Origin: Massilia sp. CF038
Lineage (GTDB): Bacteria > Pseudomonadota > Gammaproteobacteria > Burkholderiales > Burkholderiaceae_D
Direction: 5' to 3'
DNA: 64,000 nucleotides
Assembly: GCF_900129765.1 (NCBI RefSeq)
Contig: NZ_FQWU01000002.1
Span: forward strand, 1-64,000
Position 1 is the first letter of the stretch. Each line of letters starts with the position of its first letter. This document shows, piece by piece, positions 19,093 to 27,502 of this stretch. A program made the position numbers and the translations under genes. The notes under the pieces were generated by a model, which did no database searches, was not told where the DNA came from, and saw only the letters and a list, made by a program, of their open reading frames with translations.

Positions 19093-19482
19093 ATGAAAGA
19101 GCAAGCCGTCCGCAACACCTTCAATCGCGAGCTGATGGGCGCGCTGGCAGTGTACGCTGTCATCCTGATGGTCTCGCTCAGCGCAGGCAAGGGAATGCAG
19201 CCAGGCCTGGCGCGCACCCTGGTCATGCTCAGTCCCATGATCGGCTTCATGCTGGCCCTGCGGGTGATGGTGCGCCAGATGGCCAGAATGGATGAATTCC
19301 TGCGCCGGACCAGACTGGAAAATCTGGCCATGGCCGCCGCCATCACGGCAGGCCTGAGCTTTACCTACGGCTTCCTGGAACTGGCGGGCTTTCCCAAGCT
19401 GTCCATGTTTTCGGTGTGGTGCGTGCTGGGCGGGGCCTGGGCCTCGATCACCTTTTTGCGCTGCCGTGTCAGGTTTGGATAA
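19093..19482 (+). CDS. Four-helix membrane protein, partner of an XRE regulator
   Basis: A 129-residue protein with about four hydrophobic segments (roughly residues 15-33, 40-60, 75-95, 105-122) and basic loops. Similar small membrane proteins are commonly paired with a short downstream XRE regulator. The frame ends inside the start of the XRE remnant (TTGGATAA). The ribosome-binding site GGGAG precedes the ATG. Function unknown. Confidence 0.75.
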   Translation: MKEQAVRNTFNRELMGALAVYAVILMVSLSAGKGMQPGLARTLVMLSPMIGFMLALRVMVRQMARMDEFLRRTRLENLAMAAAITAGLSFTYGFLELAGFPKLSMFSVWCVLGGAWASITFLRCRVRFG

Positions 19483-19591
19483 TCCGATCAGGGCCATGCG
19501 CAACGAACTGGGCTTGAGCCAGACCCGCCTGGCCCACCGGCTGTTCGCCAAGCCGATCCCGGCTATTTTTACCCCTACGGAGTCACCATGA
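19475..19591 (+). pseudogene. XRE-family regulator with an internal in-frame deletion
   Basis: The frame from TTG 19475 (or GTG 19466) encodes 38 residues that join the beginning of a typical short XRE repressor (DNPIRAMRNELGLSQTRLA) directly to its end (KPIPAIFTP). Intact relatives are about 65-70 residues, with the recognition helix and two further helices between these parts, so roughly 28 residues are missing without a frameshift. The product could not fold as a helix-turn-helix. The stop overlaps the ATG of the next gene (ATGA at 19588-19591), so its translation may still drive that gene. Confidence 0.75.
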
Positions 19592-20514
19592 TTGTTCGCC
19601 TGTTGTGTGCCCTGCCCCTGACCCTCGCCATCTTGTCATCCGCGCCAGCGCTGGCACAAGAAACCAATCGTTTCGCCTTGACCGAGCCCGCAGCGGAGCG
19701 GTTCCAGATCGGCGCCACCCAGGTGCAGCGCTTCGGCCAGGGCAAACCGGCACTGATCCTGATCCCGGGTCTGGCCAGCGGCCCCTGGGCCTGGCAAGCC
19801 AGCATTCGCGATCTGGCGCGCGATCACAGCGTGTATGTGCTGACCCTGCCCGGCTTTGACGGACTGCCTGCCGTCCCGGGCCAAGGCATGGGCGCGGCCC
19901 AGGCCTCGCTCGGCGCCTTGATTGCCGAGCGCAAGCTCGATCGGCCCGTATTGGCTGGCCATAGTGTGGGCGCGATGCTGGCGCTGGGCTACGCTGCCCA
20001 GCATCCGGACAAGGTGCGCGGTGTGATTTCACTGGACGGCCTGCCACTTCTGGCAGGCACGGAAGACTGGGACCTGCCCCAGCGCGGCAAGATGGCAGCT
20101 GACCTGGCGCGTCGCAAGCCGACCACAGCGCAGCAGTTTGCGGCCGAACAGCAGGAATACATGAGCGGCACCGGCGTGATCGACATGGCGCGCGCCGATG
20201 AACTGGCGCGCCTGACAGCGAAAAGCGATCCGGCCGCCGTGATGCGCTACATGGCCGAGGCCATGACGCTCGATCTGCGTCCGGTACTGGACAAAGTGAC
20301 TGCGCCAGTGCTGGTCATCTCGCCCTACTTCCAGCTGGACGCCGATCAGCAGCGCATGACGGAAGCGGCCAAGTCGGCCTACTACACGGCGCTGTTTGAA
20401 GGCACGGCCGATCTGAAGGTGGTGTCGATTGCGCCGGCGCGCCACTTTGTGATGTTCGATCAGCCCGACCAAGTCAACAAGGCGATCCGGGAATTCCTGG
20501 CGCGGCTGAAATAA
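19588..20514 (+). CDS. Secreted alpha/beta hydrolase
   Basis: A 308-residue protein with a cleavable signal peptide (cut near ALA-QE, residue 23). The alpha/beta hydrolase fold follows with the oxyanion segment LIPGLASGPWAW, the nucleophile elbow GHSVGA (serine near residue 115), and a late histidine in APARHFVMFDQP. It is thus a periplasmic esterase-like enzyme of unknown substrate. It overlaps the damaged XRE gene by ATGA, giving a membrane protein - XRE - hydrolase unit from the promoter at 19034. Confidence 0.85.
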   Translation: MIVRLLCALPLTLAILSSAPALAQETNRFALTEPAAERFQIGATQVQRFGQGKPALILIPGLASGPWAWQASIRDLARDHSVYVLTLPGFDGLPAVPGQGMGAAQASLGALIAERKLDRPVLAGHSVGAMLALGYAAQHPDKVRGVISLDGLPLLAGTEDWDLPQRGKMAADLARRKPTTAQQFAAEQQEYMSGTGVIDMARADELARLTAKSDPAAVMRYMAEAMTLDLRPVLDKVTAPVLVISPYFQLDADQQRMTEAAKSAYYTALFEGTADLKVVSIAPARHFVMFDQPDQVNKAIREFLARLK

Positions 20515-20525
20515 GTTTGAGCGGC

Positions 20526-20783
20526 TCAGCCGCCCGTGACGGGCGGGAAGAATGCCACTTCACCGCCATCGGCAATGGCGGTATCGGCGCCGCACATGAC
20601 GTGGTTAAAGGCCGTGCGCAAGGGCTTTTCATCAGCCAGTGCACTGGCCCACACGCCGCCGCGCTTTTGCAGGAAGGCGCGCACGGCACCGACGGTCAGC
20701 ACGCCTTCAGGCAAGGCCAGATTTTCGCTGGCCGTGCCCAGTTCCTCGCGTACGCTGGCAAAAAAACGCAATGCTATTTTCAT
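20526..20783 (-). CDS. moaD: Molybdopterin synthase sulfur-carrier subunit MoaD
   Basis: An 85-residue ubiquitin-like protein ending in the double glycine (PPVTGG) that is adenylated and thiocarboxylated to deliver sulfur to the molybdopterin precursor. The gene lies 6 bases after moeA in the thrC-moeA-moaD operon. Its catalytic partner MoaE, which usually follows, is absent: the next gene is the convergent hydrolase 11 bases away. Confidence 0.93.
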   Translation of the reverse strand: MKIALRFFASVREELGTASENLALPEGVLTVGAVRAFLQKRGGVWASALADEKPLRTAFNHVMCGADTAIADGGEVAFFPPVTGG

Positions 20784-20789
20784 GTGGCC

Positions 20790-22040
20790 TTAATGGAGTA
20801 ATTCGCTGAACGGGATGAAGCGGACCATATCGCCAGCGGCAATCGTCTGGCCGGGCGGGTTATCAATCAGGCCGTCGCCCCAGACGGTGGAGGTCAGCAC
20901 GCCCGAGCCTTGATTCGGGAACAGGTCCAGGCCACCTTGCGCATTGGTGCGCACGCGCAAAAACTCGTTGCGGCGGTCGGCCTTGGGCCAGTTGAAATCG
21001 GCGCGCATGGCAAACGTGCGTGGATCGAATGGCCCGGCCACACCCTGCTGATGCAGGATGAAGGGACGCACGAACAGCAGGAAAGTGATAAAACTGGACA
21101 CTGGATTGCCCGGCAAGCCAAGGAAGTAAGCCGCGCCGCCATCGCGCCGCACTTCGCCAAAGGCAAGCGGCTTGCCTGGCTTGACGGCGATCTGCCACAT
21201 GTTCAGACGCCCTTCCGCTTCCACCGCAGGCTTGATGTGATCTTCTTCGCCGACCGACACGCCGCCCGAAGTGATGATCAAATCATTGGCGCGGGCTGCA
21301 TCGCGCAGCGTGGCGCGGGTCGCTTCCAGGGTGTCGGGCACGATCCCAAAGTCGGTCAGTTCGCAACCCAGGTTTTCCAGCAAGGCACGCAGCAAAAAGC
21401 GGTTGGAATTGTAGATGGCGCCAGCGGGCAGTTGGCCGCCTGGCGCTTCGCCCGGCATGATCAACTCGTCACCAGTAAAGAAGACGGCCACACGCAGCTT
21501 GCGCAGCACCGGCAAACTGGCCAGTCCCACCGACGCTGCCAGTCCCAGTTCCTGGCTGCGCAAGCGCGTGCCTGCACCAAGAATGACACCGCCGGCGGTG
21601 ATGTCCTCGCCGGCGCGGCGTATCCATTCGCCCGCCTTGGGCGTGTGCCGAACCGTGACCAGGCCCGCTGTCGAAGCTTCGCACTGCTCCTGCATGACCA
21701 CCGCATCGGCGCCTTCGGGTATCAAGGCGCCGGTAAAAATACGCGCTGCCGTGCCGGGTGCCAGGAACTGGCCCACGTGCCCGGCCGGAATGCGCTGGGC
21801 CACACGCAGGGTCGCGCTGCCGCTGGCGCAATCGTCAGCGCGCACCGCGTAACCGTCCATCTGCGTATTGTCGGCCGAAGGCACATCGATGGTCGAGGCT
21901 TGCGCCTCTGCCAGCACACGGCCATTGGCAGCCAGCGTCGGCACGGTTTCCGTGGCCAGCGGCACACGCGGCGCAGCCAGCATGAAGTCCAGCGCTTCAC
22001 GAACCGACAGCATGGGTGGGCGCGGGGCGACGTCGCTCAT
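20790..22040 (-). CDS. moeA: Molybdopterin molybdenumtransferase MoeA
   Basis: Inserts molybdate into adenylated molybdopterin to finish molybdenum cofactor. The 416 residues contain the MoeA signatures: the N-terminal SADNTQMDGYAVR segment, the MogA-like domain with TSGGVSVGEEDHIK, and the cofactor loop GLPGNPVSS. I chose ATG 22040 (MSDVAPR), which is 1 base after the thrC stop; a start 8 codons upstream would lie inside thrC. Confidence 0.95.
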   Translation of the reverse strand: MSDVAPRPPMLSVREALDFMLAAPRVPLATETVPTLAANGRVLAEAQASTIDVPSADNTQMDGYAVRADDCASGSATLRVAQRIPAGHVGQFLAPGTAARIFTGALIPEGADAVVMQEQCEASTAGLVTVRHTPKAGEWIRRAGEDITAGGVILGAGTRLRSQELGLAASVGLASLPVLRKLRVAVFFTGDELIMPGEAPGGQLPAGAIYNSNRFLLRALLENLGCELTDFGIVPDTLEATRATLRDAARANDLIITSGGVSVGEEDHIKPAVEAEGRLNMWQIAVKPGKPLAFGEVRRDGGAAYFLGLPGNPVSSFITFLLFVRPFILHQQGVAGPFDPRTFAMRADFNWPKADRRNEFLRVRTNAQGGLDLFPNQGSGVLTSTVWGDGLIDNPPGQTIAAGDMVRFIPFSELLH

Positions 22041-22041
22041 C

Positions 22042-23517
22042 TCACAGTCCCGTATTGGAGGCAATGTAGGACTTCATTTTGGCCACGTCGGCCGGCATGA
22101 CGACAAACTTTTGCGGCAGCGATTCGATATCCTCAAAGCCGGCCGGACGCTCGGCGTCGACGCCGAGCGCGTCCAGAATGGTCTCGTTGAATTTGGCCGC
22201 CAGCGCGGTTTCCAGCACGATCATCGGTACGCCCGGCGCCATGTACTGGCGTGCCACCTTGATGCCGTCGGCAGTATGGGTGTCGATGGTGATGTCGTAG
22301 TCGTCGGCCACGTCGCGGATGGTATCGAGCCGGTCTTTGTGGGTCGATTTGCCGGACGCGAAACCGTACTCGGACACGCGCTTGAATTCGTCGCCGTCGC
22401 TGCCCGGTTTGCCCGACAGGTCGAAACCACCCTCGGTCTCCACCTTGTGGAACAGCTGGCGCACGCGCGCCGCGTCACGCCCCACCAGGTCATACACAAA
22501 GCGCTCGAAGTTCGACGCCTTGGAAATGTCCATCGACGGGCTGCTGGTGTGGTAAGTCTCGGCCGACTTGCGCACACGGTACACACCGGTGCGGAAGAAC
22601 TCGTCCAGCACATCGTTTTCGTTGGTGGCGGCAATCAGGCGGTCAATCGGCAGACCCATCATGCGCGCAATGTGGCCGGCGCAGATATTGCCAAAGTTCC
22701 CGGACGGGACCGTGAACGAGACTTTTTGCGTATTCTCGGTCGTTGCCGCCAGGTAGCCACGGAAGTAGTACACCACCTGGGCCACCACGCGCGCCCAGTT
22801 GATCGAATTGACGGTGCCGATCTTTTGTGCGGCCTTGAATGGCAGATCGTTCGACACGGCCTTGACCATGTCCTGGCAATCGTCAAACACGCCTTCCACG
22901 GCGATATTGAAGATATTCGGGTCCTGCAGGCTGAACATTTGCGCGCTCTGGAAGGCGCTCATTTTCTTGTGCGGCGACAGCATGAAGACGCGGATGCCCT
23001 TCTTGCCGCGCATGGCGTATTCGGCAGCGCTGCCCGTATCGCCCGAGGTGGCGCCAAAAATATTGAGCTCGGCGCCGTTCTTGGCCAGCGCGTATTCGAA
23101 CAGGTTGCCCAGCAATTGCATGGCCATGTCCTTGAAGGCCAGAGTCGGCCCGTTCGACAGCGCTTGCAGAATCAGGGTTTTGTCGCCGTTTTGTTCCAGC
23201 ACGCGCAGTGGCGTGATTTCGGCTGCTTTCTGGCCTTTGCGCGTGTTGCGGTACACCTCGGCCGTATAGGTTTTTTTGGTCAGCTTGCGCAGGTCCGCTT
23301 CCGGAATGTCGGTGGCGAACTTGCGCAGAATTTCGTAGGCCAGGTCGGCATACGACAGCTTGCGCCATGCATCGAGCTCGGCGCCGGTCACTTGCGGGTA
23401 TTCGGCTGGCAGATACAGGCCGCCGTCCGGCGCCAGGCCGCCCAGCAGAATGTCGGAAAATTGTTGGGGTGCTTGCGATGCGGCGCCCTGGTCGGCGCGG
23501 GTAGACACGTAGTGCAT
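22042..23517 (-). CDS. thrC: Threonine synthase
   Basis: PLP enzyme that converts O-phosphohomoserine to threonine. The 491-residue protein is of the longer proteobacterial type, with the PLP lysine in LAFKDMAMQ and the phosphate loop GATSGDTGSAAE. The start at 23517 (MHYVSTR) matches the family N-terminus; the frame continues 18 codons upstream without homology. It heads the thrC-moeA-moaD operon. The homoserine dehydrogenase gene that usually precedes it in Burkholderiales is not here. Confidence 0.95.
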   Translation of the reverse strand: MHYVSTRADQGAASQAPQQFSDILLGGLAPDGGLYLPAEYPQVTGAELDAWRKLSYADLAYEILRKFATDIPEADLRKLTKKTYTAEVYRNTRKGQKAAEITPLRVLEQNGDKTLILQALSNGPTLAFKDMAMQLLGNLFEYALAKNGAELNIFGATSGDTGSAAEYAMRGKKGIRVFMLSPHKKMSAFQSAQMFSLQDPNIFNIAVEGVFDDCQDMVKAVSNDLPFKAAQKIGTVNSINWARVVAQVVYYFRGYLAATTENTQKVSFTVPSGNFGNICAGHIARMMGLPIDRLIAATNENDVLDEFFRTGVYRVRKSAETYHTSSPSMDISKASNFERFVYDLVGRDAARVRQLFHKVETEGGFDLSGKPGSDGDEFKRVSEYGFASGKSTHKDRLDTIRDVADDYDITIDTHTADGIKVARQYMAPGVPMIVLETALAAKFNETILDALGVDAERPAGFEDIESLPQKFVVMPADVAKMKSYIASNTGL

Positions 23518-23563
23518 AAAGGTGGTTGAGGTCCGTTTAGAGGCTGGCAAGGTGCAGCTGAAA

Positions 23564-23607
23564 CAAGGCAATCGGACGATTATTATAGTGCGGACCGGAT
23601 TGCCTTG
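23564..23607 (-). promoter_or_regulatory. thrC upstream region: -10 box inside an inverted repeat
   Basis: On the minus strand a TATAAT box (complement of 23582-23587) lies 65 bases before thrC, flanked by a perfect 10-bp inverted repeat, CAAGGCAATC at 23564-23573 and GATTGCCTTG at 23598-23607. No good -35 box is visible, so an activator, or the repeat acting as operator or hairpin, is possible. Confidence 0.4.
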
Positions 23608-23686
23608 CGTGGAATGCCACTTTTCCCGAATTTATTGCGGAGCGTTTGCCTCAAACTGACCTTGTTACCACCCGTGTGCGAGCGCC

Positions 23687-25084
23687 TTAGCAGGCTGCGT
23701 GATTGACTGTGACCACGTGGATGGCCAGACCGCCCAAGGAGGTTTCCTTGTACTTGTCCTGCATGTCGGCGCCGGTCTGGCGCATGGTTTCGATCACGTC
23801 GTCCAGGCTGACGAAGTGGGTGCCGTCGCCCTTGAGGGCTAGCGAGGCGGCGGTAATGGCCTTGATGGCGCCCATGCCGTTGCGTTCAATGCAAGGAATC
23901 TGCACCAGGCCGCCGATCGGGTCGCAGGTCATGCCCAGATGGTGCTCGATGCCAATTTCGGCCGCGTTTTCAATCTGCTCATTGCTGCCGCCCAGCGCGG
24001 CGACCAGGCCGGCTGCCGCCATGGCGCAGGCAACCCCCACTTCGCCCTGGCAGCCGATTTCGGCGCCCGAGATCGAGGCGTTCTTCTTGCACAGCATGCC
24101 GATACCGGCCGCGGTCAGCATGAAGGCGCGCACACCGGTCACCGGATCGCTGGGGCGGCAATCTTCGGCGTAGTAGCGCAGCACCGCTGGGATGATGCCA
24201 GCGGCGCCATTGGTCGGCGCCGTGACCACGCGGCCACCTGCTGCGTTTTCTTCGTTGACTGCCATGGCGTACAGGCTGACCTGGTGCAGCGCATCGTGCG
24301 GCAGATCGTTGGCGCGGTTGTCGCCATTGAGTGCATCCTGTGCCTGTTTCCACAGCTTTGCTGCACGGCGCTTCACATTCAGACCGCCTGGCAGCTGGCC
24401 GTCGGTGATCAGGCCGTGGGCGATACAGTCACGCATGACCTGCCAGATCTTGTCCAGACCGGCATTGAGTTCGTCTTCGCTGATGCGCGCCAGTTCGTTC
24501 GCGCGCAGCATTTGCGGGATGGTCTTGCCGGTTGCTTTGCCATGGGCCAGCAGCTGGTCCATGGTATCGAAGGGGAACGGGATCGGCGCGTCGCCACCGG
24601 AATTGCTCTGGCGCGCGTGCGATTCGCCGGCAGCGTGAATGAAACCGCCGCCCACCGAATAGAACACGCGCTCGATGGCCGAACCGTCGGCCAGCTTGAG
24701 CGTGAAGCGCATGCCGTTCGGGTGCTCCGGCAGGCTCGAACTTTTATGCCACACCAGGTTGGTCTTGGCAGTGAACGGCACTTTCTTGGTGCCCAGCAGC
24801 TTGATGACGCCATCGAGTTCGGCTTCGGCCAGCTTGTCGTCGACCGAATCCGGATCCACGCCCTGCGGTGTTTCGCCCATCAGGCCCAGGATGACGGCTT
24901 TGTCGGTGGCGTGACCGACACCGGTCAGCGCGAGCGAGCCATACAGGGCCGCTTCCACGCCCACCGCTTCATCGAGTGGACCGCATTCGACCAGGAAGCG
25001 GCGCGCCGCCACCATCGGGCCCACGGTGTGGGAACTCGACGGCCCGATGCCGATTTTGAATAGGTCGAATACGCTCATGTCCAT
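23687..25084 (-). CDS. sdaA: L-serine ammonia-lyase (4Fe-4S)
   Basis: Deaminates L-serine to pyruvate. The 465-residue single-chain enzyme has the N-terminal beta domain (GIGPSSSHTVGPM) and the catalytic alpha domain with iron-sulfur cysteines in KKNASISGAEIGCQGEVG, MTCDPIGG and IPCIERN. It ends with a C-terminal cysteine (NHAAC), which in related enzymes reaches into the active site as a fourth cluster ligand. It lies 33 bases after tdh in a kbl-tdh-sdaA run, fitting threonine to glycine to serine to pyruvate breakdown (with GlyA encoded elsewhere). Confidence 0.95.
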   Translation of the reverse strand: MDMSVFDLFKIGIGPSSSHTVGPMVAARRFLVECGPLDEAVGVEAALYGSLALTGVGHATDKAVILGLMGETPQGVDPDSVDDKLAEAELDGVIKLLGTKKVPFTAKTNLVWHKSSSLPEHPNGMRFTLKLADGSAIERVFYSVGGGFIHAAGESHARQSNSGGDAPIPFPFDTMDQLLAHGKATGKTIPQMLRANELARISEDELNAGLDKIWQVMRDCIAHGLITDGQLPGGLNVKRRAAKLWKQAQDALNGDNRANDLPHDALHQVSLYAMAVNEENAAGGRVVTAPTNGAAGIIPAVLRYYAEDCRPSDPVTGVRAFMLTAAGIGMLCKKNASISGAEIGCQGEVGVACAMAAAGLVAALGGSNEQIENAAEIGIEHHLGMTCDPIGGLVQIPCIERNGMGAIKAITAASLALKGDGTHFVSLDDVIETMRQTGADMQDKYKETSLGGLAIHVVTVNHAAC

Positions 25085-25117
25085 CGCTGTGTCTCTTTTC
25101 GTTTTTGGTAAAACTGT

Positions 25118-26080
25118 TTATGCAGCCTGGCTGATACCGACGTCGATGTTTGCGAGCATGTCGGTCACCAGCTGCTCCAGGCCGATGCGGGCTTTCCAGC
25201 CCCAGTCGGCAGTTGCTTTGCTGTCGTCCAGGCTTTGCGGCCAGGTGTCGGCAATGGCCTGACGGCTGTCAGGCTGGTAGCCGATCGTGAAGTCCGGCAG
25301 CGCGCGGGTAATCGCAGCGGCCAGCTCACGCGGATTGAACGACAGACCGGCGACATTATAGGCGCTTCGAATAGCAATTTGTCCAGCTTGCGCTTCCATT
25401 AACTCGATGGTGGCGCGGATCGCGTCGGGCATGTAGATCATTGGCAGCGTGGTCTCGGGGCCCAGGAAGCACTGGTAGGTTTCGCCGCGCAACGCCGCAT
25501 GGAAAATGGCGATCGCGTAATCGGTGGTACCGCCGCCCGGAGGCGACTTGAAGCTGATGATGCCTGGATAGCGGATGCTGCGCACGTCCACGCCGTACTT
25601 GGTGAAGTAGTACTCGCACAGGCGCTCGCCAGCCAGCTTGCTGATGCCGTAAATCGTGGTCGGGTCCATCACGGTGAACTGCGGCGTGTTTTGCGCTGGG
25701 GTGTTCGGGCCGAAGGCGGCAATCGAGGACGGCCAGAAGATGCGCAGGGGTTTGCCCTGTTCACCGCGCTCGCGCGCCACTTCCAGGATATTGAGCAGGC
25801 CATCCATGTTCAGTTCCCAGGCCTTGAGCGGGGCTTTTTCGCCGGTAGCCGACAGCAGCGCGGCCAGCTGGTAGACCTGGGTGATGTTTTCGTCGGCGAT
25901 GAATTTGTTCAGGCCAGCGCGGTCAAGCACGTCAAGCTGGGTGTAGCGCGCCGCCTTGTAGACATTGTTGGCACCAATGTCGGAGGCGATGACGTTACCC
26001 GCGCCGTGGCGTTCGGCCAGTGCGCCAACCAGTTCACTGCCGATTTGGCCGTTGGCGCCGATGATGAGAATGCGTTCCAT
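25118..26080 (-). CDS. L-threonine 3-dehydrogenase, SDR type
   Basis: Oxidises threonine to 2-amino-3-oxobutyrate with NAD. This 320-residue protein is an extended short-chain dehydrogenase (NAD-binding GANGQIG, catalytic YGISK), unlike the zinc-dependent Tdh of E. coli. The assignment rests on similarity to SDR-type threonine dehydrogenases and on its position 33 bases downstream of kbl, which uses the product. A generic UDP-sugar epimerase is the main alternative, made unlikely by context. Confidence 0.88.
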   Translation of the reverse strand: MERILIIGANGQIGSELVGALAERHGAGNVIASDIGANNVYKAARYTQLDVLDRAGLNKFIADENITQVYQLAALLSATGEKAPLKAWELNMDGLLNILEVARERGEQGKPLRIFWPSSIAAFGPNTPAQNTPQFTVMDPTTIYGISKLAGERLCEYYFTKYGVDVRSIRYPGIISFKSPPGGGTTDYAIAIFHAALRGETYQCFLGPETTLPMIYMPDAIRATIELMEAQAGQIAIRSAYNVAGLSFNPRELAAAITRALPDFTIGYQPDSRQAIADTWPQSLDDSKATADWGWKARIGLEQLVTDMLANIDVGISQAA

Positions 26081-26113
26081 ATTGTTCTTGTCCGTTCTGT
26101 AATCTGATGATGC

Positions 26114-27325
26114 TTAGTTCTTGAGAATGCCCAGCTCGCGCCCGGCCTGTTCGAATGCTTTGAGTACGGTGTCGAGCTGCTCGCGCGTGTGCGCGGCCGA
26201 CAGCTGGACCCGGACCCTGGCCTGCCCCATTGGCACGACCGGGTAGAAGAAGCCGCTGAGCAGAACGCCCAGCTCATACATTCGTGCCGCAAATTTTTGC
26301 GCGATGGGCGCTTCAAACAGCATCACCGGCACCACCGGGTGGGTGCCCGGCTTGATGGTAAAGCCGATGCGCTCGATCTCCTGGCGGAAGTAGGCGGTGT
26401 TTTCGTGCAGACGGTCGCGCAGTTCGGTCGACTTGGAGATGCGCTCCAGCACCGACAGCGAAGCACCGGCGATCGATGGCGCCAGCGTGTTCGAGAACAG
26501 GTAAGGACGCGACTTCTGGCGCAGCGTGTCAATCACTTCCTTGCGCGCCGAAGTAAAGCCGCCCATGGCGCCGCCCAGGGCCTTGCCCAGGGTGCCGGTG
26601 ATGATGTCGATGCGACCCAGTACATTGTGGTGTTCGTGGGTGCCGCGGCCGGTCTTGCCCATGAAGCCGGAGGCATGGCATTCGTCGATCATGACGAGCG
26701 CGCCGTACTTGTCGGCCAGGTCGCAGATCTTGTCGAGCTGGGCGATCGTGCCGTCCATCGAGAACACACCATCGGTCACGATGACTTTATGGCGCTTGCC
26801 TGCTTCGGTGGCGGCCTTGAGCTGTACTTCCAGGTCGGCCATGTCATTGTGCTGATAGCGATAGCGGCCGGCCTTGCACAGGCGGATGCCATCGATGATG
26901 GACGCGTGGTTCAGGGCGTCGGAAATGATGGCGTCGTTTTCGTCGAACAGGGGCTCGAACACGCCGCCGTTGGCGTCAAACGCGGCAGCGTACAAGATAG
27001 TGTCTTCAGTGCCCAGGAAGGCGGAAATGGCTTTTTCCAGTTCCTTGTGCACGGTCTGGGTGCCGCAGATGAAGCGCACCGAGGACAGGCCGTAGCCGTA
27101 TTTTTCGGTCGCTTCGATCGATGCTTGCTGGGTTTGCAGGTCGCCCGACAGGCCCAGATAGTTGTTGGCGCACATATTGATCAGGGTGCGGCCGTCTTCG
27201 GCCACCACTTCGGCACCCTGACGCGAGGCGAGCACGCGCTCCGGCTTGTACAAGCCCTGGCCGCGCAGCGTGTCCAGGTTCTGCTGCAGGCCACTGAAAA
27301 ACGCATTTTTCGCTTGATCGCTCAT
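26114..27325 (-). CDS. kbl: Glycine C-acetyltransferase (2-amino-3-ketobutyrate CoA ligase)
   Basis: PLP enzyme that splits 2-amino-3-oxobutyrate with CoA into glycine and acetyl-CoA. The 403 residues include the family motif MCANNYLGL, the PLP lysine in TGTLGKALGGAMGG, and the DECHASGF segment. Start at 27325 (MSDQAKN) is preceded by AGAGGA, a good ribosome-binding site; the frame extends 34 codons upstream through the promoter. First gene of the kbl-tdh-sdaA operon. Confidence 0.96.
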   Translation of the reverse strand: MSDQAKNAFFSGLQQNLDTLRGQGLYKPERVLASRQGAEVVAEDGRTLINMCANNYLGLSGDLQTQQASIEATEKYGYGLSSVRFICGTQTVHKELEKAISAFLGTEDTILYAAAFDANGGVFEPLFDENDAIISDALNHASIIDGIRLCKAGRYRYQHNDMADLEVQLKAATEAGKRHKVIVTDGVFSMDGTIAQLDKICDLADKYGALVMIDECHASGFMGKTGRGTHEHHNVLGRIDIITGTLGKALGGAMGGFTSARKEVIDTLRQKSRPYLFSNTLAPSIAGASLSVLERISKSTELRDRLHENTAYFRQEIERIGFTIKPGTHPVVPVMLFEAPIAQKFAARMYELGVLLSGFFYPVVPMGQARVRVQLSAAHTREQLDTVLKAFEQAGRELGILKN

Positions 27326-27435
27326 GTTTATCCTCTTGTTGGGGGTGCCGGCTTGACCGGCGGTTGCAGGATGCTGTACCGTGATCACTCGGTGATGCTG
27401 ATTCCGAGATATCGAACTCAAATTCAATATAATGG

Positions 27436-27502
27436 ATATTACCCAAGGCCAGTGAACTTGGCAAGCATCAGTTTGATTCCCTGAATATATAAACTTGGTA
27501 AA
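27436..27502. promoter_or_regulatory. kbl promoter and candidate sites for the divergent regulator
   Basis: On the minus strand TTGCCA (complement of 27459-27464) and TAATAT (complement of 27436-27441) are 17 bases apart, a good kbl promoter. A short motif, CTTGG(G/C/T)AA, occurs three times: reversed at 27439-27447 over the -10, forward at 27457-27464 over the -35, and forward at 27493-27501 just before the XRE-cupin gene. These copies are possible binding sites for that regulator. Confidence 0.5.

Noticed and set aside
25118-26080. UDP-glucose epimerase-type label for the threonine dehydrogenase
   Set aside because: The extended SDR fold is shared, but the tight linkage to kbl and sdaA favours threonine dehydrogenase.
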